Positions 1-7,490 are shown, counted from the stretch's first letter. The stretch: 9,704 nucleotides of DNA from Chloroflexota bacterium (GCA_029555885.1 JAKPQT010000678.1:1-9704), one strand, 5' to 3'. The notes: generated by a model not told the origin, from the letters alone. Program-made: numbers and translations.

Positions 1-291
1 CGTGTCATCTTCCGACACATGATTCCATCCTTCACCAGCCACATCATCGCCTCCATCACGCTGGCGATTCCTGGCATGATCCTGGCCGAAACCGCGTTGA
101 GCTTCCTCGGCCTCGGGCTCCAGCCGCCCGTCGTGAGCTGGGGCGTGCTCCTGCAGGAAGCCCAGAACGTGCGCGCGGTCGCGACGGCTCCCTGGCTCCT
201 GATACCCGCGCTGGCCGTGATGGTCACGGTCCTGGCGCTCAACTTCCTGGGCGACGGCCTGCGTGACGCAGCCGACCCTTACGGCCGCTAG
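1..291 (+). CDS. Peptide ABC transporter permease, DppC/OppC type (C-terminal part, cut by window edge)
   Basis: This is the last 96 codons of an inner-membrane permease of the binding-protein-dependent peptide/nickel importer family. The reading frame is open from base 1, so the true start lies upstream of the window. The segment ILAETALSFLGLGLQPP followed by SWG is the hallmark C-terminal region of DppC/OppC subunits. Two hydrophobic stretches can be seen: one just before and within that motif, and one near the end (WLLIPALAVMVTVLALNFLG). The protein ends in the usual GDGLRDAADPYGR-type tail, where family members commonly carry D-P-R. The tail would face the cytoplasm next to the ATPases. 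The gene is directly followed by the two ATPase genes in the same direction, the standard order of a Dpp/Opp operon. Its substrate cannot be read from the sequence: dipeptides, oligopeptides, or oligosaccharides as in some family members, are all possible. Confidence 0.93.
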   Translation, partial: RVIFRHMIPSFTSHIIASITLAIPGMILAETALSFLGLGLQPPVVSWGVLLQEAQNVRAVATAPWLLIPALAVMVTVLALNFLGDGLRDAADPYGR

Positions 292-321
292 ATGGGTGCT
301 GACAACGACAGGACAAGTGGC

Positions 322-1398
322 ATGTCGAATGACGACTGGCTCCTGGATATCAAGGGGCTGAAGACATACTTTTTCATGGACCAGGGCGTCGTCAAGGCCG
401 TCGACGGCGTTGACCTCACCCTGTTTCGCGGACGTACGCTGGGCATCGTGGGCGAGAGCGGCTGCGGCAAGAGCATCACCGCCCGCTCCATCCTGCAGAT
501 TGTGGATTCGCCGGGCCGGCTCGTGGCCGGCGACGTCCTTTACCGCCGCGTCCAGCCGACGCCAGGCAACGGTGCCCAGATCGAGGAGATCAACCTCGCC
601 CGGCTCAAAGCGACGGGCCGCGAGATTCGCGCGATCCGGGGCAAGGAAATCTCGATGATCTTTCAGGAGCCGATGACATCGCTGAGCGGGCTGTATACCA
701 TCGGCAACCAGATCATGGAGAATCTCCTGCTCCACCAGAACATGAGCAAAACCGAGGCGCGCAGCCGAGCCATCGAGCTGCTGCGTCTCGTCGGCATCGC
801 GCGGCCCGAGCAGCGGGTCGACGAATACCCGCACCAGTTCAGTGGCGGCATGCGCCAGCGCGCGATGATTGCCATGGCGATCGCCTGCAATCCGAGCCTG
901 CTCATCGCAGATGAACCGACGACCGCACTCGACGTGACCACCCAGGCGCAGATCCTCCGGCTCATCCGCAGCATGCAGCGCCGGCTCGGCATGTCGCTGA
1001 TGCTGATTACCCATGACCTGGGCGTTGTGGCCGGCATGTGCAACGACGTGGCCGTCATGTACTTGGGCCGCGTCGTGGAGACAGCGGACGTAGACGCCAT
1101 CTTCCACGACCCGAAACATCCCTACACCCAGGCCCTCCTGCGCTCCATTCCCAAGGTGGGCGGCACGATTCGCCAGCGGCTGGACTCCATCGAGGGCATG
1201 GTGCCCGACCCGCTCACACGGCCCAGCGGCTGTTACTTCCATCCGCGCTGCACGCGTTTCATGCCGGGCCTCTGCGACCGCGAGACGCCGCAGCCGGTCG
1301 TCCTCGGGCCGGGCCGGATGGTCAGTTGCCTGCTCTATGGACCGGGAACCACAAGTGACGGGGCTGTGCGAGCGAACGTTGGGAGCAAGCCAGGATGA
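322..1398 (+). CDS. Peptide ABC transporter ATP-binding protein, DppD/OppD type
   Basis: First of two cytoplasmic ATPases that power the importer. Numbered from the ATG at 322 (358 residues), it shows Walker A GESGCGKS at 44-51, the Q-loop glutamine at 115 in MIFQEPM, signature FSGGMRQ at 173-179, Walker B LLIADEPT at 193-200 and the H-loop histidine at 231. The C-terminal oligo_HPY region contains HPYTQALL and a four-cysteine set (about C304, C310, C318, C336) in the arrangement seen in DppD/OppD C-termini, which can hold an iron-sulfur cluster. I chose the start at 322 because AGGA lies 8 nt upstream (310-313) and the protein then begins just before the conserved [11 protein letters not shown] strand. 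An in-frame ATG at 292, touching the permease stop codon, has no ribosome binding site but could start by coupling. The stop overlaps the next start (ATGA), which indicates one operon. A small deviation is [10 protein letters not shown] where TSLNP-type residues are usual. Confidence 0.95.
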   Translation: MSNDDWLLDIKGLKTYFFMDQGVVKAVDGVDLTLFRGRTLGIVGESGCGKSITARSILQIVDSPGRLVAGDVLYRRVQPTPGNGAQIEEINLARLKATGREIRAIRGKEISMIFQEPMTSLSGLYTIGNQIMENLLLHQNMSKTEARSRAIELLRLVGIARPEQRVDEYPHQFSGGMRQRAMIAMAIACNPSLLIADEPTTALDVTTQAQILRLIRSMQRRLGMSLMLITHDLGVVAGMCNDVAVMYLGRVVETADVDAIFHDPKHPYTQALLRSIPKVGGTIRQRLDSIEGMVPDPLTRPSGCYFHPRCTRFMPGLCDRETPQPVVLGPGRMVSCLLYGPGTTSDGAVRANVGSKPG

Positions 1399-2447
1399 CC
1401 GACACCACCGCGACGAACAACGGCAATCTGCTGGAAGTCAGAGACCTCAAGATGCACTTCCCGATCCGGAAGGGCTTCCTCCGCCGCGTCGCCGGCCACG
1501 TACGGGCGGTGGACGGCGTGAGCTTTGCGGTGAAGGAAGGGGAGACGCTCAGCCTGGTGGGCGAATCGGGCTGCGGCAAGACGACGACGGGCCGTTGCAT
1601 CCTGCGCGCCTATGAGCCGACGGCCGGCCGCATCCTCTACCGCGACAGGGCCGGCGCAGCAGTCGACCTGGCTCGGCTCGACGGCCACGCGCTCAAGCGC
1701 TACCGCCGCGAGATTCGCATGATTTTCCAGGACCCTTACTCCTCGCTCAATCCGCGCATGAACGTGCTGGATATCGTGGGCGAGTCGCTGCGGGTCAACG
1801 ATCGGCTGAACGGCGATGAGTTGGAGGACCGGGTGGCCGCCCTCCTGAGGCAGGTGGGCCTCCGCCCGGAGTACATGCGGCGGTATCCGCACGCGTTCAG
1901 CGGCGGCGAACGACAGCGTATCGGCATCGCCCGCGCGCTGGCCTTGAATCCCCGGCTGGTGGTCTGCGATGAAGGGGTGTCGGCGCTCGATGTATCGGTG
2001 CGCGCGCAGATTCTCAACCTGCTCCAGGACCTGCAGCAAGACTTCAACCTGACTTACATCTTCATCGCCCACGATCTGAGCGTCGTCGAGTACATCAGTG
2101 ACCGGGTGGCAGTCATGTATGTCGGGAAGCTGGTCGAACTGGCGGACACGGAGGAACTGTACCGCAATCCGAAGCACCCGTATACCGAGGCGCTCCTCTC
2201 CGCCGTGCCCAAGCCTGACCCGCGGCTGAACACCATGGACGAGGGCATCGTGCTCGAAGGGGACGTGGCCGACCCCTCCAACCCGCCATCCGGCTGCTAC
2301 TTCCATCCGCGCTGCCGCTATGCCCAGGATGTCTGCCGCCACGAAGAACCGGCCCTGTCCGACCTGGGAGGCACAGGCCATTTCGTTGCCTGCCACTTTG
2401 GGGATCAGTTGCAGCTGAATAGTATTCTCAATATCGGACAAAGCTGA
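1395..2447 (+). CDS. Peptide ABC transporter ATP-binding protein, DppF/OppF type
   Basis: Second ATPase of the importer (350 residues), partner of the preceding one. It shows Walker A GESGCGKT at 56-63, Q-loop Q112 in [10 protein letters not shown], signature FSGGERQ at 168-174, Walker B with D192-E193 and H-loop H226 in FIAHDLSVV. The SSLNPRMNV segment and the [20 protein letters not shown] stretch are typical of the OppF/DppF branch. In the latter a glycine (G194) occupies the position after the catalytic glutamate where proline or alanine is common. The C-terminal oligo_HPY region carries HPYTEALL at 261-268 and four cysteines (C301, C307, C314, C333), matching the layout in the upstream ATPase. 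The start codon overlaps the previous stop (ATGA at 1395-1398), and GGGAG 9 nt upstream can serve as ribosome binding site, so translation is probably coupled. Whether the transporter is Dpp or Opp in specificity cannot be decided here. Confidence 0.95.
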   Translation: MTDTTATNNGNLLEVRDLKMHFPIRKGFLRRVAGHVRAVDGVSFAVKEGETLSLVGESGCGKTTTGRCILRAYEPTAGRILYRDRAGAAVDLARLDGHALKRYRREIRMIFQDPYSSLNPRMNVLDIVGESLRVNDRLNGDELEDRVAALLRQVGLRPEYMRRYPHAFSGGERQRIGIARALALNPRLVVCDEGVSALDVSVRAQILNLLQDLQQDFNLTYIFIAHDLSVVEYISDRVAVMYVGKLVELADTEELYRNPKHPYTEALLSAVPKPDPRLNTMDEGIVLEGDVADPSNPPSGCYFHPRCRYAQDVCRHEEPALSDLGGTGHFVACHFGDQLQLNSILNIGQS

Positions 2448-2505
2448 GGGATTCAGCCGAGAATTGCTCATGGTTCATCGGATAGATACCAACAGGAGCA
2501 AAATA

Positions 2506-3852
2506 ATGGCTGAACCTTTTCCGGGGTTTCGGTTTGCTGGTATTGAAGACGTTGAGCGGCTCGGTTATGGAGTGGAAGAGAACGCGCGGCGGCTGCACCG
2601 TTTCGCTTATGTCGAGCGGCAGCTCATGTGCACGGCCGCAGGTCACCTGTTGAGCGTTCCCGAGTGGGAATTGAAGTATCTGCTGGGCCGCCATCTCTAC
2701 GAGGATGCCGAGCACCACGAGGCACTGCGCACGCGCATCAGCGAGTTGCGGCGCTCCGAAAAGTCGGCCGATGCCTCGCCGGATGATCGACTCGCCGCGC
2801 TCATGGACGAAGTCATTCGCGCGGAAGACGCGATTGAGCTGTTGACCGGTGTCTATGGTGTCATCAAACCGGCGCTGCTCGCGGCTTACAAGGCGCACCT
2901 CGCGGCCATCAATCCCCTGGTCGATTACCCTACCGGCCGAACGCTGCGCCTGCTGCTGGCCGAGGAGGAAGAGCAGGCCGCGCTGGGCCAGCGTTATCTC
3001 GCGGAGTTAGCCTCGCGGACGGCTGCAGCAGACCAGGCCCGTTCTGCAGCCTGGTCCGCGCATCTGCAGGCTTACCTGGACGCGGCGGGCGGCATCGCCG
3101 GCGACGCGTCTGCCACCGGGGCTGCCACGCTGCCGACCGCGCGCAGCGACGGGCAGCCGTGGGGCATGCCGCAGCAGTCGGGCCGGGACGCTCGCTTCCG
3201 GTCCAGCGTACCCAAGCCGCCCACCGTTTTCGTGCCGGAACGAGGCGACGCTGTGCGCGAGGGCCTTGAGCAGATGATGTGGGTGCGCTTCCACGAGATG
3301 TCGCCCGCGGAGACCGTGGCCGCGATCATGACGCTGGAACGAGGCCGGCCCTGGAAGTTCTACCGTGACCTCGCGCGGCACTGCTGGGATGAAGTGCGCC
3401 ATTCCGCGTTCGGTCAGGCGGCCCTGCAGGCGGAGGGGATCGACATCACCGCGAACCCGAATTGGACCGGGTTCGCGACGATGTGCCTCGCGGAGCTGGA
3501 CCCCATCGAAGCGTACACGCACCTGACCGTCGCCATCGAGCAGGCGGCCATGAAGTATCCGCCGGGCAAGCGCCAGGAGTACGAGTTCTGCCGCGACAAG
3601 GCGCAACATGCGTTGATGGCGCTCTACCAGGATTACGATTGGGCCGATGAGGTCATCCACTCGCACTTCGGGCAGGAATGGATCGTCAAGGGGGAACACG
3701 GCGGAGATCGCCGTGCGGCCATCGCGGCCGGAGAGTCGACGATGGACCGGCGTATCGGCTTCATGGCGCAGTTCTCCACCGACGGCACCGTCCCGGATCC
3801 CTACGCCGGCCGACGCGGCGCCCCTGACAAGGGCACCGCGTCCGGCTATTGA
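2506..3852 (+). CDS. Uncharacterised two-part helical protein with a ferritin-like di-iron motif set
   Basis: A 448-residue, strongly helical, soluble protein without signal peptide or membrane segment. I do not recognise a named gene. The C-terminal half has the spacing of a di-iron four-helix bundle: a glutamate-bearing helix (E264 or E269 in RFHEMSPAETVAAIM), E296-V-R-H299 in CWDEVRHSAFG, E345 in AIEQAAMKY, and E382-V-I-H385 in WADEVIHSHFGQEW. The last motif recalls the ferritin-like superfamily around DUF455/MiaE. The N-terminal half (about 25-170) is a second helical bundle with D67-A-E-H70-H71, E37 and an EEEEQ run near 153-157, so it may be a degenerate or second bundle. A low-complexity linker (about 170-245) joins them. 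The start at 2506 is set by AGGAG with 7 nt spacing; a TTG 42 nt upstream is in frame but lacks a site. It lies 58 nt after the transporter ATPase gene with no terminator between, so co-transcription is plausible. An oxidase, oxygenase or metal-storage role is inference only. Confidence 0.75.
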   Translation: MAEPFPGFRFAGIEDVERLGYGVEENARRLHRFAYVERQLMCTAAGHLLSVPEWELKYLLGRHLYEDAEHHEALRTRISELRRSEKSADASPDDRLAALMDEVIRAEDAIELLTGVYGVIKPALLAAYKAHLAAINPLVDYPTGRTLRLLLAEEEEQAALGQRYLAELASRTAAADQARSAAWSAHLQAYLDAAGGIAGDASATGAATLPTARSDGQPWGMPQQSGRDARFRSSVPKPPTVFVPERGDAVREGLEQMMWVRFHEMSPAETVAAIMTLERGRPWKFYRDLARHCWDEVRHSAFGQAALQAEGIDITANPNWTGFATMCLAELDPIEAYTHLTVAIEQAAMKYPPGKRQEYEFCRDKAQHALMALYQDYDWADEVIHSHFGQEWIVKGEHGGDRRAAIAAGESTMDRRIGFMAQFSTDGTVPDPYAGRRGAPDKGTASGY

Positions 3853-3894
3853 TAGGCTCCGGGTTGCCCGGCCCATTGAGTGAGACCAGGGCAT

Positions 3895-3943
3895 GTTTGG
3901 CAAGAGGGGGCCGCATCCTCAGATGCGGCCCCTCTTGCCAAAC
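3895..3943. terminator. Long hairpin between convergent genes, probable bidirectional transcription terminator
   Basis: The arms 3895-3917 and 3922-3943 pair over 22 bp with a single bulged G in the G run (3906-3910) and a 4-nt loop CTCA. The hairpin starts 42 nt after the plus-strand stop codon and 5 nt after the minus-strand stop codon. The position between two converging genes supports termination in both directions. There is no T-tract on either side, so it is not a textbook intrinsic terminator. It could instead be an mRNA 3'-end stabilising stem or a repeated palindromic element. Confidence 0.7.
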
Positions 3944-3948
3944 TCGCA

Positions 3949-6525
3949 CTAAGCGAAGTTGAGCCGCAACATCTCTGCCCCATAACCGATATCCATGCTC
4001 TCTGCCGGCAGCGCGGCACGGGCAAATGCGCTCTCGTGGTGCGGGAAGCCGGTGATGGGTTGCTCCACGCCGTTCAACAGGAGCGGTCCCGTCCAGCCGA
4101 ACTCGAGCCGGTCCCCGCGCAGCGTCGTCCAGGCAACCCGCAGGCCGTCGATGATCGGCCGCGTTGCCAGCACCGCGCGGCGGAAGTCCTCGAAGCTGCC
4201 GTCCGTGCCCTCCGCCCCCATCTGGCAGAGCCAAACGTTTTGCAATCCCGATGACCGCAGCTCCCGGTGCGCGTCGGGGCCGTGTGTCACCTCTGCAAAG
4301 CCCCGCGCAGCATACAGCGCCAGGTATCCCTGCCCCACCCGCGCAAACGCCCAATGGGGAAGGCCGTCCGGGTCATCCGAGGCGGCAACGTCGGACTCGT
4401 CGAATGCAAACGCCGGGAAGTACGCGTGGGTGAAGCCCAGCCGGTCATCTTCGGGCAAGTCATAGAGGGCCACCAGTGCGTCACGCCACTGCGCCACCCG
4501 CGGGAGTACCGCGTTGCCGCGCCACCACCCCGCAGTCACGTCCGCCGACTGGCTGAAACAGCCCGGGTGATTCGCGAAGACGATGGCCTCCGGTCCCAGC
4601 GTCGCCTGCCAGATGTGCTCGCGGCTGCCGGGCTGCCCGCCGCGGTAGTCCTGGACCGAGCTGAGCATGAGGTCGTTCGTGCGATAGGTGACGGTATTGA
4701 CCCCGTCGCGGCCTTGTTGCTCGCGCGCCCACACCTCGAACTGCCGGTCTGACGCAATCGCGCGCAGCAGCGCGGGCAGCTGGTAACCCTGGCCCGCCAG
4801 CCCGAGGCTCACTGCACCGCGCAGGTCCGGCTCATAGGTGCCTGCGCCCCAGGCCAGCCTGCTCACCGCCGACTCCGGCGTGAACCGCCCGCTGCGCAGG
4901 TAAGCGGGCTGTGCCTCGCCCCGCGTGGGCATGAAGACCCCCTGGAACGAGTGGATGGCGATCTCAAAGAGTGTCTTGTCCAGCAGCACGCCCGCCAGCT
5001 CGGCCACGGTGTCGCTGCGGGCAAGATCAACCAGGTGCGCGAGCGCCGCGACGAGCAGGTCAAGATGCGTGTGCCACCGCTCCAGGCCAGTCTGCCCGCA
5101 CGCGCGCAGCCACGCGGCGGCCAGTTTCTCGCCGCGACCGCGTTCCTGCCTGCCGGTCAGCCCGGATGCGGTGAACTTCGCGGCAGGAAAGAGCTGCCCC
5201 GCGAGGATGCGGCAGGTATGCAGGAGGACCTGGTTCACCGGGTCCGCGAGGTCCAGCGTATCCTCGACGCCCGGCGCAGCGGGAAGCGCATAGTCGAAGC
5301 CCAGGATCATCGCGTCCAGCTCGGGCAACAACTCTCCGGGGAAGTGCTCATACCCCGCCATCCGTTCGCGCATGGCAATCAGCCCGAGCAGGTCCGGCAG
5401 GCAGCCGCCCTCGCGCGCGGTTGCGCGGCGAGCTCGCACGTCGTCGATGCTCGCACGCAAGGACTTCACATCCACCGCCGCCCACCAGCCCAGCGCCATG
5501 TGTGCCAGTTCCCCGAACACCCCGCCTCTGCGCCCGGCTTCGCGCATGAGATCCATCAGCCTGTCATCATCGTTGCCTTCGGGCCGGCGGCTGAGATGCC
5601 CCTTAGCGACCCAGAACGGCAGTGCGCGCTCCGCGCGGAGCTGCCCCTCGTAGTACTGCTCATGCGGCGGCATCAGTACCGCCCGCATCTCCCCGGACGG
5701 CAACTGCGCCGCGGTCATCCCCTGGAACGTACTACCTGCGGCGGCGTGCCCGCCCAGCTCCGCGTAGATGCCGCGGTCGGGCGTCTGGAGCCGGACGACA
5801 GACAGGTAGCTGCCGGGGGTGTCAGGCGAAAAGAGCACCCTAACCGGATCGCTCCGCATGTAGACGCCGCGGTCCAGATAGGCTCCGGCGTAGGCGCGTT
5901 CGATGGCCTGCCGCTCTGCGAGACCGCGCGCAGGCGTCAGGACAGGCACGCGCACTGCGACTGCCTCTTCCGGCACACCGACGATCCTTAGCGCGAAGGC
6001 AAGGCGGGTCTGCCGCACGCCGGTCTGCTCCAAGTGGACCAGCAGATGATTGTCGCCCTCTGCCAGCCGAACGGCCAGGGAGGTCGTCTGGAAAGCGTCC
6101 GCACTACGGTCACGCGCCGCCCCATCCGCAGCGCGTCCCACCGGCGCATTGTTCAGGAAGATTATCGCAGGACACACCGTCGCCAGGTGGAACACAGCCT
6201 CGCGTTCATGATCGCTGTGCAGGATGCAGTGGGCCCATGCGCGACGCAAGGACGGGCCCGACAAGAAGCCCTCCCATGCGAGCAGATGATCCGGCTCAGA
6301 GTGGCGGACTTGCCAGTAGAGGGTTCTATCGCGGCAAAGCCATTTGTCGAGCTCGGATGGCCGGTCGAAGTCGGGCGCGGCGACCGGCTGCGCGACAGGC
6401 CGCTCGCGAGGCTCCTGGCCGGTGCTGGCAGGCTCATGCCCCAGGGGGTGATCGCACGGACCGAGCGCCAGCCAGTGGTCCACGTAGCCGCGCGCCAATG
6501 GATACGTCAGGTAGGATTTGCTCAT
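3949..6525 (-). CDS. Large protein of unknown function, possible alpha/alpha-toroid carbohydrate-active enzyme
   Basis: An 858-residue protein starting at the ATG at 6525. I do not recognise a named family with certainty. Residues about 60-185 look like a beta-sandwich accessory domain (repeated short hydrophobic strands, NNAPVG turn, then a GDNHLLVHLEQTG strand like those in galactose-binding-type modules). Residues about 320-600 are rich in amphipathic helices (FGELAHMALGWWAAVD, WHTHLDLLVAALAHLVDLA), as in six-hairpin glycosidases or polysaccharide lyases. Residues 616-656 (TNDLMLSSVQDYRGG, then HIWQATLGPEAIVFANHPGC) resemble the beta-rich C-terminal region of such toroid proteins. There is no signal peptide, so it should act in the cytoplasm. 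The start was chosen because it lies 4 nt after the stop of the upstream SGNH gene, with GGGA 7 nt before it; an in-frame start at 6588 would overlap that gene by 59 nt and add an arginine/cysteine-rich stretch unlike the rest. Substrate and catalytic residues are not evident. Confidence 0.8.
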   Translation of the reverse strand: MSKSYLTYPLARGYVDHWLALGPCDHPLGHEPASTGQEPRERPVAQPVAAPDFDRPSELDKWLCRDRTLYWQVRHSEPDHLLAWEGFLSGPSLRRAWAHCILHSDHEREAVFHLATVCPAIIFLNNAPVGRAADGAARDRSADAFQTTSLAVRLAEGDNHLLVHLEQTGVRQTRLAFALRIVGVPEEAVAVRVPVLTPARGLAERQAIERAYAGAYLDRGVYMRSDPVRVLFSPDTPGSYLSVVRLQTPDRGIYAELGGHAAAGSTFQGMTAAQLPSGEMRAVLMPPHEQYYEGQLRAERALPFWVAKGHLSRRPEGNDDDRLMDLMREAGRRGGVFGELAHMALGWWAAVDVKSLRASIDDVRARRATAREGGCLPDLLGLIAMRERMAGYEHFPGELLPELDAMILGFDYALPAAPGVEDTLDLADPVNQVLLHTCRILAGQLFPAAKFTASGLTGRQERGRGEKLAAAWLRACGQTGLERWHTHLDLLVAALAHLVDLARSDTVAELAGVLLDKTLFEIAIHSFQGVFMPTRGEAQPAYLRSGRFTPESAVSRLAWGAGTYEPDLRGAVSLGLAGQGYQLPALLRAIASDRQFEVWAREQQGRDGVNTVTYRTNDLMLSSVQDYRGGQPGSREHIWQATLGPEAIVFANHPGCFSQSADVTAGWWRGNAVLPRVAQWRDALVALYDLPEDDRLGFTHAYFPAFAFDESDVAASDDPDGLPHWAFARVGQGYLALYAARGFAEVTHGPDAHRELRSSGLQNVWLCQMGAEGTDGSFEDFRRAVLATRPIIDGLRVAWTTLRGDRLEFGWTGPLLLNGVEQPITGFPHHESAFARAALPAESMDIGYGAEMLRLNFA

Positions 6526-6529
6526 GCCC

Positions 6530-7129
6530 TCATCCCGGCGCAGACAGGCTGGTGCGCAGGAGCGCAGCCGCCTGTCTCGCCAACACATGATTGCCCTCGA
6601 CGGTCAGGTGAACGCCGTCGCCCGTCAGACAAGCGGCAAGGCCGGCGGCGCACACCGCGGCATGCAGATCGTCCACGGTCACGCCGCGTGCAGCCATGAC
6701 CCGGTCTGCAACACGATTGTATGCGTCAATGTCCACGTTGTAGCGGTCGAAATCCTTGCTCGCCGCCGGCTGCCCATCCACAACAGGCGTGGTGCGTCCC
6801 CAGACGAGTTTGGCGGCGCGCGCCTGAAGCCGGTCCACCAACGAGTGCAAGTTAGCCTCGTACTCGTGGATGGGAACCTGGATGCCGGCCCCGCTGTGCG
6901 GCCGCTTGATGTCGTGCAGCCCGCAATTGAAGTGAATCACGTCGTACTGCGCGTCGCCCAGCCAGCCGGACAGATGTGCGAGCAGGTTGCGGCTATCCCC
7001 GCCGTTCTCGGGCAAGGTATCCACTTGTGCCGTCCCGGCCAGCAGTTCACGCACCTCCGGCGCATAACCGGCGACGCTGTTGGGGAAGCCGCCGGTGATG
7101 GAATCGCCGATCAGCAGGATTCTGTACAT
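6530..7129 (-). CDS. SGNH/GDSL-type hydrolase (esterase/lipase family)
   Basis: A compact 199-residue hydrolase of the SGNH superfamily, whose members cleave ester bonds, often acetyl groups on sugars. Block I is ILLIGDSITGG with nucleophile S10. The ENGGDSRN segment (41-48) fits the block II glycine. FNCGLHDIK (67-75) fits block III, with histidine replacing the usual asparagine of GxND; the nearby N68 might substitute. Block V is DGVHLT with D171 and H174 completing the triad. The length matches single-domain SGNH esterases. There is no signal peptide, so a cytoplasmic role on an imported or internal substrate is likely. The ATG at 7129 gives the canonical N-terminus directly before the first beta strand, although the ribosome binding site is weak. 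It is the first gene of a two-gene operon: its TGA is 4 nt before the start of the 858-residue protein. A strong promoter candidate lies about 45 nt upstream. Confidence 0.9.
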   Translation of the reverse strand: MYRILLIGDSITGGFPNSVAGYAPEVRELLAGTAQVDTLPENGGDSRNLLAHLSGWLGDAQYDVIHFNCGLHDIKRPHSGAGIQVPIHEYEANLHSLVDRLQARAAKLVWGRTTPVVDGQPAASKDFDRYNVDIDAYNRVADRVMAARGVTVDDLHAAVCAAGLAACLTGDGVHLTVEGNHVLARQAAALLRTSLSAPG

Positions 7130-7148
7130 GGTTTATGTGTCTGCCTCA

Positions 7149-7162
7149 CGCGTGCGGACGCG
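7149..7162 (-). other. Small hairpin in the predicted 5' leader of the SGNH gene
   Basis: CGCGT (7149-7153) and ACGCG (7158-7162) form a 5-bp GC stem with a 4-nt loop. It lies between the predicted transcription start and the SGNH start codon. It is short enough to occur by chance in GC-rich DNA, so a regulatory role is only a possibility. Confidence 0.25.
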
Positions 7163-7173
7163 ATAGTCCGAGC

Positions 7174-7202
7174 ATTATAGGTTGTGTGCCTCAGCTCTGC
7201 AA
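7174..7202 (-). promoter_or_regulatory. Sigma-70-type promoter for the SGNH hydrolase / 858-residue protein operon
   Basis: On the minus strand a perfect -10 hexamer TATAAT (7179 to 7174) is preceded, after exactly 17 bp, by TTGCAG (7202 to 7197). That matches the TTG half of the -35 consensus. Transcription would begin near 7167, giving a leader of about 38 nt before the ATG at 7129. A perfect TATAAT is notable in such GC-rich DNA, and its position directly upstream of a gene that has a gene-free region behind it supports the call. The weaker -35 leaves room for an activator. Confidence 0.65.
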
Positions 7203-7210
7203 CATCCGCT

Positions 7211-7374
7211 GCAGGCCTGCCAGGAACTCCAAATGTGCGCGAGAGTGCAGGCATTCTGAGCGGAGCGCAGCGCAGTCGAAGAACGCCGGCACGGCCTACA
7301 TCCTTCGACTACGGCCCTCCGGGCCTCCGCTCAGGGTGCTTTGCCGCCTCCATTTGGAATGCTGGCATGCCTGT
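7211..7374. repeat. Long imperfect inverted repeat, MITE-like or palindromic intergenic element
   Basis: Two arms of about 72 nt (7211-7282 and 7301-7374) are imperfect reverse complements around an 18-nt centre. Best-conserved blocks, outside to inside, are: the outermost about 25 nt (7211-7235 against 7351-7374, including TGCCAG/CTGGCA and CCAAATG/CATTTGG), then CTGAGCGGAG (7255-7264) against CTCCGCTCAG (7324-7333), and AGTCGAAG (7274-7281) against CTTCGACT (7303-7310). No open frame with coding character lies inside. Such structure fits a dispersed non-autonomous element or REP/BIME-like repeat, or a large RNA hairpin. No transposase gene and no convincing target-site duplication were seen. 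Confidence 0.6.
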
Positions 7375-7392
7375 CAGAAACCACACATATAG

Positions 7393-7466
7393 TTGGAGTC
7401 GAGGCTTCAGCCGGTTAGGATATGCATGTGCATAACACGCCCAACGAGCTAAAGCCTCGACTCCAG
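7393..7466. repeat. Second inverted repeat with a palindromic loop, possible terminator downstream of the ThuA-Gfo gene
   Basis: TTGGAGTCGAGGCTT (7393-7407) pairs with AAGCCTCGACTCCAG (7452-7466), 14 of 15 Watson-Crick with the end as G-T, and pairing extends imperfectly inward (CAGCC against AGCT). The interior contains another palindrome, TATGCA-TG-TGCATA (7421-7434), so the whole can fold as a stem carrying a second hairpin. On the minus strand it begins 24 nt after the stop codon at 7491 and may end or protect that transcript. No T-run follows, so a dispersed repeat is equally possible. Confidence 0.55.
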
Positions 7467-7490
7467 TTTCCGGCGAGGCTGTACCGCCGC

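Noticed and set aside
2417..2427. Odd palindrome GAATAGTATTC near the end of the DppF-type gene
   Set aside because: An 11-nt palindrome inside coding sequence can arise by chance; no second copy or operator context.
1335..2471. 378-codon open frame on the minus strand across the DppF-type gene
   Set aside because: Shadow of a well-defined ABC ATPase; no own motifs or credible ribosome binding site.
2448..2505. Possible separate promoter for the ferritin-like gene (TTGCTC at 2464 and TAGATA/GATACC near 2483-2490)
   Set aside because: Spacing of 13-15 bp is too short and the -10 is weak; read-through from the transporter operon is simpler.
3007..3903. 298-codon open frame on the minus strand over the ferritin-like gene
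   Set aside because: Arg/Gly/His-rich translation typical of a shadow frame, and it runs through the hairpin region; the plus-strand frame has a strong ribosome binding site and conserved metal-site spacing.
4951..5991. 346-codon open frame on the plus strand inside the 858-residue gene
   Set aside because: Antisense translation, low-complexity Arg/Gln/His-rich composition with no domain; the minus-strand frame is much longer and operon-linked.
6526..6588. Longer N-terminus for the 858-residue protein starting at 6588
   Set aside because: It would overlap the SGNH gene by 59 nt and add an Arg/Cys-rich stretch; the ATG at 6525 has GGGA at 7 nt and follows the upstream stop by 4 nt.
7130..7490. 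CRISPR array, tRNA or small peptide gene in the 360-bp gene-free stretch
   Set aside because: The repeats there are inverted rather than direct with regular spacers, no cloverleaf or T-arm sequence is visible, and short open frames on the plus strand run through the inverted repeats without a ribosome binding site.
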